A stretch of DNA of 39,191 nucleotides, taken from NCBI GenBank assembly GCA_949840915.1, contig CATKXY010000011.1:1-39191 (forward strand), in the 5' to 3' direction. Numbering within the stretch: the stretch's first letter is position 1; the number at the start of each line of letters is the position of its first letter. Below, piece after piece: positions 34,186-39,191 of the stretch. The notes under the pieces were generated by a model. It worked only from the letters and a program-made list of their open reading frames with translations, did not search any database and was not told the origin of the DNA. This DNA comes from an uncultured Lachnospiraceae bacterium (GTDB taxonomy: Bacteria > Bacillota > Clostridia > Lachnospirales > Lachnospiraceae). The position numbers were made by a program, and so were the translations under genes.

Positions 34186-35374
34186 AGATCAGTCTTCCTT
34201 TCTCTTCACTCCACCCTCTGCAGGCATAAATATTCCGTACTTGAAAACGCTCCATAAACACAAAGGTCTGAAAACAGTCCATCATGCGCATAAGCTCGTC
34301 CCGCGAATAGCGGCTGGCATACATTGCATAATCCACCAGTTTATCCGCCGCCCTGTCCGCTGAGGATGCATGGATCGTGGCTGCGCAGAGCTGACCCGTA
34401 CAGGCGGCGTTCAGCAGATACAGCGCCTCCTCCCCCTTGATCTCGCCGATAATAAAATAGTCCACATCCATAGTCAGCCCGGCGATGCTGATCTGTTTGA
34501 GATCATAATTTACATGACTCTCTCTGCTCCCCGGCAGACTGTGCAGAAACATCATATCGGGATGAGCCATCGTCGTGAGCTCGTCCGCCTGCTGAGTCAC
34601 CAGGACTGCCACATCATCCGGCAGCGTTTCCTTCAAAGCATTCAGCAATGTCGTCTTGCCGGAGGAATTGCCTCCGCAGATGATCGTGGATCCCCTGCGA
34701 AACCGCTGTATCAACAGTTCCGCCGTCTCCTCACACATCATCTTCCTGTCAATCAACTCCCGTATCTGCGGAAAAAATCTGGGGACTTTGCGAATGCATA
34801 GATAAGGTTCACTGTAAGTATTGACCAATGGCATAGACAGTGTAAAACGGAGAATAAAATGAGGATGACTCTCCGTATCCGTAAAACGCTGAATCGCGTT
34901 TAGATTGGAAATATTGACCTGATTCTTGGCAGCGATATAATCAATAAACTGCCGGTACTCTTTTTCGTCGGCAAAGCACAGACCTGCGTCCATGCGTCTA
35001 CCCTCCCGCTTGATACGGATATTGTCGTGACTGATTACCCGGATATCCGACACCGCCCCGTCATCAATCAAAGGCGACAGCTTAGAATAACCGAAAATAT
35101 ACTGTTCAAACGCATCCAATATCTGATCGGCCAGCACGCCGGCAGCCAGACCTCTGCGTTTCAGATGTACCGCGGCTTCCTGAAGAAATCCCTCCCGGCT
35201 CAATTCCCCCCTCCGCATCTGTATCAGGGAAGTCTGCTTCTGGGTGAGATAGTCATCCACCAGCCGGTGAAGGCCCTCCGCTACATGCTGCTCCGATACC
35301 TGTGCTTCCGGCACATGCGTCTGCCTCACACGCACCTCCCTATAAGGCATATTCTGTTTTTCATTTTCCCTCAT
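34169..35374 (-). CDS. tadA: Tad pilus assembly ATPase TadA (CpaF-like)
   Basis: Secretion ATPase of 401 residues that should power pilus assembly. An N-terminal domain (1-110) is followed by the CpaF-type core: Walker A GGNSSGKTT at 234-242, Walker B region DYFIIGEIKGEEAL at 305-318, and His box ATIHA at 332-336 with TGQ before it. The arginine-rich linker is present. I chose the ATG at 35374 (MRENEKQNMPYREV) because AGGAGG is four to five bases upstream. First gene of the operon. Confidence 0.92.
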   Translation of the reverse strand: MRENEKQNMPYREVRVRQTHVPEAQVSEQHVAEGLHRLVDDYLTQKQTSLIQMRRGELSREGFLQEAAVHLKRRGLAAGVLADQILDAFEQYIFGYSKLSPLIDDGAVSDIRVISHDNIRIKREGRRMDAGLCFADEKEYRQFIDYIAAKNQVNISNLNAIQRFTDTESHPHFILRFTLSMPLVNTYSEPYLCIRKVPRFFPQIRELIDRKMMCEETAELLIQRFRRGSTIICGGNSSGKTTLLNALKETLPDDVAVLVTQQADELTTMAHPDMMFLHSLPGSRESHVNYDLKQISIAGLTMDVDYFIIGEIKGEEALYLLNAACTGQLCAATIHASSADRAADKLVDYAMYASRYSRDELMRMMDCFQTFVFMERFQVRNIYACRGWSEEKGRLIYERIL

Positions 35375-35531
35375 CACACCTCCTGGCTCAGTCCGTACAC
35401 GGAAATGCGCAAGGCAGCAGTAAAAAATCAAAAAGTATCACCGCCGCTCAGGCATCTCACGCGGACGAATTAAATCTACCGATATTATTTATTTATACTA
35501 AATGGTAATTTCGGCCGAGAATGGCCGTCTG

Positions 35532-35567
35532 AAAAAACAGATACCCGGCAGCCGGTAGCTGCCGGGT
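35532..35567 (-). terminator. Strong hairpin with T6 upstream of tadA
   Basis: Perfect 10-bp G/C-rich stem (35543-35552 with 35558-35567), 5-nt loop, then ATCTG and six T on the minus strand (35532-35537). It can terminate transcription coming from the HPt gene. A promoter at 35574-35602 would start at 35567, the first base of this hairpin, so it may also be the 5' end of the Tad transcript. Between it and tadA, about 155 bases hold no ORF and no c-di-GMP riboswitch pattern that I can see. Confidence 0.7.
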
Positions 35568-35573
35568 AAGAAA

Positions 35574-35602
35574 AATTTACACCCTTTTCACTCAGATGTC
35601 AA
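35574..35602 (-). promoter_or_regulatory. Candidate Tad operon promoter
   Basis: Minus-strand TTGACA (35597-35602), 17-bp spacer, TAAATT (35574-35579): a perfect -35 and a fair -10. Predicted +1 is 35567. It lies between the HPt stop and the hairpin. Confidence 0.6.
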
Positions 35603-35674
35603 TACTTGAATCCGTATTTTTATAAGTTTGTGCAATCTGCAGAAATTGAAACTCTACAGTCCAATCACAAGCTC

Positions 35675-36052
35675 TCAGGCAGACAGATGCTCCCGGATGA
35701 TTTCCTGAAATTGCTCGTAGACCTTCTTCAGCTCCTGCCATAACGCATCAGCCTGCGCCGCATTCACATCCGCAGCAGCCTTGCCCCGGAGCTCCTCAAC
35801 CAAATCGGAAACCTTGCGGTAAAGCGAATCAAGTCCCAGATTCCCGGTAACACCTTTCATTGCATGAGCACATTTATAGGCCTCCTCATAATCCCCGGCC
35901 TGCAGATACTGCCCAAGCTTCTCATAATTGACATCGTCCAGAAATCTTCCCAGAAACTTTTGATACATACTCTCATTACCCATGAAACGGCCGAGAGCTG
36001 TATCCACATCCGCTCCACACTCTATCAAGCGACTTTTAAATCCGTCATCCAT
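35675..36052 (-). CDS. Histidine phosphotransfer (HPt) protein
   Basis: A soluble 125-residue HPt domain protein that would carry a phosphoryl group on His63 in CAHAMKGVTGNLG. The four-helix pattern is complete. The start at 36052 (MDDGFKSRLIECGADVDTALGRFM) is preferred: the ATG 12 bases earlier directly abuts the AAGGAG site. It follows the HD-GYP regulator by 56 bp in the same operon, suggesting a phosphorelay between a hybrid kinase elsewhere and this regulator. Confidence 0.88.
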   Translation of the reverse strand: MDDGFKSRLIECGADVDTALGRFMGNESMYQKFLGRFLDDVNYEKLGQYLQAGDYEEAYKCAHAMKGVTGNLGLDSLYRKVSDLVEELRGKAAADVNAAQADALWQELKKVYEQFQEIIREHLSA

Positions 36053-36108
36053 TTTATGTGTCATCTCCTTACTGATTTAAGTACTTAATAATTCAGATAC
36101 TGACCACC

Positions 36109-37191
36109 TCAGGTAAAATTAAACATCTTGATTACTTCAACAATATTGAAGAAATCTTCCCGGGCAAGCTCAAAGCATTCGATCACATCCGGCGAAAACT
36201 GACCGCACTCACCGTTCAGGATCATATCATACGCGGCTTCGCTGCTGTAAGCAGACTTGTAGACTCTCTCGCTCACCAATGCCTCATATACATCCGCGAT
36301 AGCCACAATATGGGCGCTGATAGGAATCTCATCCCCTACCAGATGATCGGGATATCCCTTTCCATCCCATCTCTCATGATGGTAACGGCAAATATCATAA
36401 CAATACTTATAGAACTCATCGTCAGAAGACTTGTGGAAGGATTCCAGAATCTCACAGCCAATGGTGGTATGCGTCTTCATAAGCTCAAATTCTTCAGCAG
36501 TCAGACGTCCCGGTTTCATCAAAATAGCGTCCGGGATTCCGATCTTGCCGATGTCATGCAGAGCCGATGCCCGTGCAATCTGATCAATCTGAACCGGCGT
36601 AAGACCATACTTAGGGAAGTATTTGGCCAGATACTTCAAGAGAATTCTGGTAAAATACTTAATCCGCCTGATATGGTCACCCGTCTCAACACTTCTGAAC
36701 TCCACAACGGAACCGAGAGCGTCTATCATAAATTCGTTGCCCTCGCGCAGCTTGCTCTCCTGCTCGCGAATAATCTGCTCCTGCTCTTTCAGACGCTCCT
36801 CCATATTGCGCTTGTTCTGATAAAGCTCAATGATATTGCGGGCACGTCTCGTAATAATGCTGGGATCAAAAGGCTTGTGCATCACGTCCGCAATACCGTA
36901 TGCATAGGCTTTCTCCTCACTCTCCTGAGGCGTCATGCTGGTGATCAGGATAACGGGGATCTTCGATAACAGCTCCTTCTCCTTCATGTACTCCAGCACT
37001 CCGAAGCCATCCATGACCGGCATCACTACATCCAGCAGCATCAGCACCAGATTCTCGCTCTGCTCGATCTGCTCAATAGCTTTCTCTCCGTTGGAAGCCT
37101 CCAGTATGTCGTAGTCATCGGCAAACATCATATGAAGTATCGCTCTGTTTACTTCCTCATCGTCTACAATCAATAATTGTTCTTTGCTCAT
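36109..37191 (-). CDS. Response regulator with HD-GYP domain (c-di-GMP phosphodiesterase)
   Basis: A 360-residue two-domain regulator. The receiver domain (1-125) has the acidic pair at 10-11, phospho-acceptor Asp54 (LLDVVMPVMDG), and Lys107 (HKPFDP). A coiled linker (125-155) leads to an HD-GYP domain with H212-D213 (ALHDIGKIGIPD) and HHERWDGKGYP at 271-281, complete for catalysis. It likely hydrolyses cyclic di-GMP when phosphorylated. The ribosome binding site is weak (AAGAG) and a TAA lies in frame just upstream, so the start is fixed at 37191. Neighbours are the HPt gene, a chemoreceptor and the Tad operon. Confidence 0.94.
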   Translation of the reverse strand: MSKEQLLIVDDEEVNRAILHMMFADDYDILEASNGEKAIEQIEQSENLVLMLLDVVMPVMDGFGVLEYMKEKELLSKIPVILITSMTPQESEEKAYAYGIADVMHKPFDPSIITRRARNIIELYQNKRNMEERLKEQEQIIREQESKLREGNEFMIDALGSVVEFRSVETGDHIRRIKYFTRILLKYLAKYFPKYGLTPVQIDQIARASALHDIGKIGIPDAILMKPGRLTAEEFELMKTHTTIGCEILESFHKSSDDEFYKYCYDICRYHHERWDGKGYPDHLVGDEIPISAHIVAIADVYEALVSERVYKSAYSSEAAYDMILNGECGQFSPDVIECFELAREDFFNIVEVIKMFNFT

Positions 37192-37209
37192 ATTCTCTTA
37201 TCCACTCAG

Positions 37210-37265
37210 CCGCCCTCACAACCAGGCGGTCCTATTCCTCCTTCTCCAAGAATTTTCGATAGGAC
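37210..37265 (-). promoter_or_regulatory. Structured leader of the HD-GYP gene
   Basis: A 7-bp perfect stem (37229-37235 with 37259-37265) encloses a 23-nt loop containing AAGGAGG (37237-37243); next to it is a 5-bp stem (37210-37214 with 37225-37229). The two share base 37229, so they compete by one pair. The good Shine-Dalgarno sequence has no start codon at proper distance, while the true start has a weak one. Stem 1 begins at the predicted +1. Confidence 0.45.
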
Positions 37266-37271
37266 ATTTGT

Positions 37272-37301
37272 ATTATACTATGCATTTACCGGCATTGTCA
37301 A
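37272..37301 (-). promoter_or_regulatory. Promoter of the HD-GYP/HPt operon
   Basis: Minus-strand TTGACA (37296-37301) and TATAAT (37272-37277) with an 18-bp spacer: both boxes match the consensus perfectly. Predicted +1 is 37265, leader about 74 bases. Confidence 0.85.
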
Positions 37302-37326
37302 CGGCTGAAAATCAAGTCTGCCAAAA

Positions 37327-37364
37327 CAGGGAGACTATTTGAAACTTTACAAATAATCTCCCTG
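37327..37364 (-). terminator. Terminator after the second chemoreceptor gene
   Basis: A 15-bp inverted repeat with one G-T pair (37327-37341 with 37350-37364) and an 8-nt loop, followed on the minus strand by TTTTGG. It lies 57 bases after the stop at 37422 and separates this gene from the HD-GYP promoter. Confidence 0.75.
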
Positions 37365-37421
37365 CTCATGCTCATTCATACAGACAGCACATTTACTCTG
37401 CCGTCCCTCTGCGATCCCGCT

Positions 37422-39188
37422 TTAGTATTTCCCGAACTCACCGTCCAGAGAAATAATCTGCTCATTGTAGTTATCGCTCTCATAATTGCTTCTGCTGCGG
37501 CTGCTAAAATCCGAAGAAGATGACTGTCCGCCCGAAAGTCTGTAATTATTCAGAAGCTCTCTGAGGTTCACTGCCTGATTGGACAGCTCTTCGCTGGCTG
37601 CCGCACACTGCTCACTGGTAGCAGAGTTGGTCTGCACAACAGTGGAAACCTGACCGATGGCCTGATCGATCTGGGAAACTGCAGTAGCCTGATCGTTGGA
37701 TGCCGTTGCAATATTGTCGATGAGTTCCACAACCTTCTCCACGGAAGATACGATCTTATCCAGAGACTGAGCGGTCTCCTCGGCAAGCTTGGCGCCATGA
37801 CCCACCTTGCGGATGGAATCCTCGATCATATCTGCAGTCTCGCTGGCCGCAGATGCGCTCTTGGCCGCCAGATTTCTAACCTCTTCCGCCACAACTGCAA
37901 ATCCTTTGCCATGTACGCCGGCTCTTGCAGCCTCTACGGCAGCATTCAGAGCAAGAATATTGGTCTGGAATGCAATATCGTCAATAGTCTTAATAACCTT
38001 GGAAATTGTCTCGGAGGACTCGTTGATATCATTCATAGCTTCGAGCATGGACTTCATCTGTCCGTTTCCGTCAATTGCCGCGGACTTCACATTGTGTACC
38101 AGATTCTCTGCTTCCGTAGCCTGGTTCGCATTGGTCTTGGTGCGCTCTGCAATCTCAGCCATGGAGGCGGTAACCTGCTGCAATGCGCTGGCCTGCTCCG
38201 TAGAACCCTGTGCCAGAGACTGGCTTGCACTGGCCACCTGCTCTGCGCCTATAGTCACATGCTGAGTGGATTCCTTGATCTCGCTCAGGATCCGGTTGTT
38301 GTCCGCCACCAGACGCTGGAATGCCTTGCCCAGCACGTCTTTGTCGCTGCGGGGCTCCACAACGATGGTCAGGTCTCCCTTTGCGATAGAGTCTGCTATC
38401 TTCACCTGATCCTTGGTTCCTTCCACCATCGCCGAGAAATTATCCATCAGCTCGCCCAGATCATCATTGTTGATCTTCTGGCAGTCAACCTCGTTGTCAC
38501 CCAGAGCAAGCTTCTTGGCAGCCGCCGACAGTCTGACAACAGGAACGGTGATATTCTTGATCAGAACCACTGCATAGATAACGGTGATGATAACGGCAAT
38601 GACCGATACCGCAATCATAATTGAGGTCAGAGCAATGATGGTTTTCTCCAGATACGCTTCATTGGCCAATGCGGCGTTGGACATACTCTCCATCAGCTTC
38701 ACCAGACCCTGCTCCGCATTGTCTGCTGTAGCGACACCCGTGGTAGTCAGATTCGTTCTGGCTTTCTCTACCTGTCTGTTGCGGACCAGCTCGCCGCTCT
38801 CCTCGGCAAACCGGATATAGTCGTCCATATATTCTACAACGTCTTCATATTCCGAAACGATCTCGGAATTATATTCATCCAGCCCCTCCGCGAATTTGTC
38901 CAGATTCTCCTGTACAGCCTTCGCGTAACTATTCAGCTGATCGATCTGAGTCTGCATCTTGGCACTGTCATCGTGATACATATAAAGTATGTTGCGCAGA
39001 CGAACCTTCACATCCGCAAAGTTACTGTATGCCTCACTCATGTAATACTCGCCCATGGCGTAATAATTATACTGTCTGCTGTAAGATTTGTTGAGATCGG
39101 ACAAAGACCAGATGCCGACAGCCGAGAGAATTAGCATCAGAGCCAGCATAATGGCGCTGAAAACAGTAATTTTTGTTCTGACATTCAT
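37422..39188 (-). CDS. Methyl-accepting chemotaxis protein with 4-helix-bundle sensor
   Basis: A 588-residue chemoreceptor: membrane helix 1 at about 8-28, an all-helical extracellular sensor (30-182, 4HB_MCP-like, [22 protein letters not shown]), helix 2 at about 184-210, HAMP (about 210-265), and the signalling domain with tip [44 protein letters not shown]. The tail is Ser/Asn-rich and ends in [10 protein letters not shown]; no CheR pentapeptide. The ATG at 39188 is three bases from the window edge, so its ribosome binding site and promoter are not visible, and a longer start cannot be ruled out. Confidence 0.93.
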   Translation of the reverse strand: MNVRTKITVFSAIMLALMLILSAVGIWSLSDLNKSYSRQYNYYAMGEYYMSEAYSNFADVKVRLRNILYMYHDDSAKMQTQIDQLNSYAKAVQENLDKFAEGLDEYNSEIVSEYEDVVEYMDDYIRFAEESGELVRNRQVEKARTNLTTTGVATADNAEQGLVKLMESMSNAALANEAYLEKTIIALTSIMIAVSVIAVIITVIYAVVLIKNITVPVVRLSAAAKKLALGDNEVDCQKINNDDLGELMDNFSAMVEGTKDQVKIADSIAKGDLTIVVEPRSDKDVLGKAFQRLVADNNRILSEIKESTQHVTIGAEQVASASQSLAQGSTEQASALQQVTASMAEIAERTKTNANQATEAENLVHNVKSAAIDGNGQMKSMLEAMNDINESSETISKVIKTIDDIAFQTNILALNAAVEAARAGVHGKGFAVVAEEVRNLAAKSASAASETADMIEDSIRKVGHGAKLAEETAQSLDKIVSSVEKVVELIDNIATASNDQATAVSQIDQAIGQVSTVVQTNSATSEQCAAASEELSNQAVNLRELLNNYRLSGGQSSSSDFSSRSRSNYESDNYNEQIISLDGEFGKY

Positions 39189-39191
39189 ATC

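Noticed and set aside
35375..35531. c-di-GMP riboswitch in the Tad leader
   Set aside because: I looked for GEMM-I and class II signatures because an HD-GYP gene is adjacent; none of the conserved blocks is present.
1..39191. Mobile elements or CRISPR arrays
   Set aside because: No transposase, integrase, direct-repeat array or att-like duplication was seen; the two hairpin elements are the only dispersed similarity found by eye.

Overview
The window looks like a chromosomal segment of an anaerobic, Gram-positive member of the Clostridia, most likely Lachnospiraceae. This is an inference from the S10-spc ribosomal operon order, the four-cysteine S14, strong GGAGG ribosome binding sites, TTGACA/TATAAT promoters, rubrerythrin, and a secretin-free Tad-type pilus locus. 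Almost all genes are on the minus strand; only a methyltransferase and an iron-type alcohol dehydrogenase are on the plus strand. No tRNA, rRNA, CRISPR array, transposase or phage gene was found.

Layout (plus coordinates; minus-strand genes read right to left). 1-8153: S10 promoter, a 332-nt structured leader, then rpsJ-rplC-rplD-rplW-rplB-rpsS-rplV-rpsC-rplP-rpmC-rpsQ-rplN-rplX-rplE-rpsN-rpsH-rplF (rplF cut by the window edge). Several spacers inside the operon hold strong hairpins. 8413-11190: putP and a divergent RlmI-like methyltransferase, separated by a 61-nt imperfect palindrome. 11198-13392: ECF sigma factor with a membrane-anchored putative anti-sigma partner, behind an ECF-type promoter, and rubrerythrin behind a PerR-like operator. 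13394-17143: tspO, an FMN-binding lipoprotein, a large chemoreceptor, and a small helical protein, punctuated by two copies of one hairpin element. 17306-24415: carB, a MATE transporter, a small membrane protein, and an iron-containing alcohol dehydrogenase. 24435-35374: a Tad-type pilus operon, tadA-tadB-tadC-pilin-two pseudopilin-like genes-SAF protein-giant secreted Cys/Gly-rich protein-A24-like peptidase-glycosyltransferase. 35675-39188: HPt protein, HD-GYP response regulator and a second chemoreceptor.

How the parts may work together (inference). The right half is a surface and sensing region: a predicted pilus machine with an unusual giant secreted protein lies next to a predicted cyclic-di-GMP phosphodiesterase response regulator, its likely HPt partner, and a chemoreceptor. 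The middle holds redox and oxygen-stress functions: rubrerythrin, TspO, and a flavin lipoprotein translationally coupled to a chemoreceptor. The observations I would follow first are the giant Tad-linked protein, the two covarying hairpin terminators (one of which contains the tspO ribosome binding site), the chemoreceptor-flavolipoprotein pair, and two promoters (Tad operon and HD-GYP gene) whose predicted +1 is the first base of a hairpin. All functions are read from sequence motifs; no database search was run.
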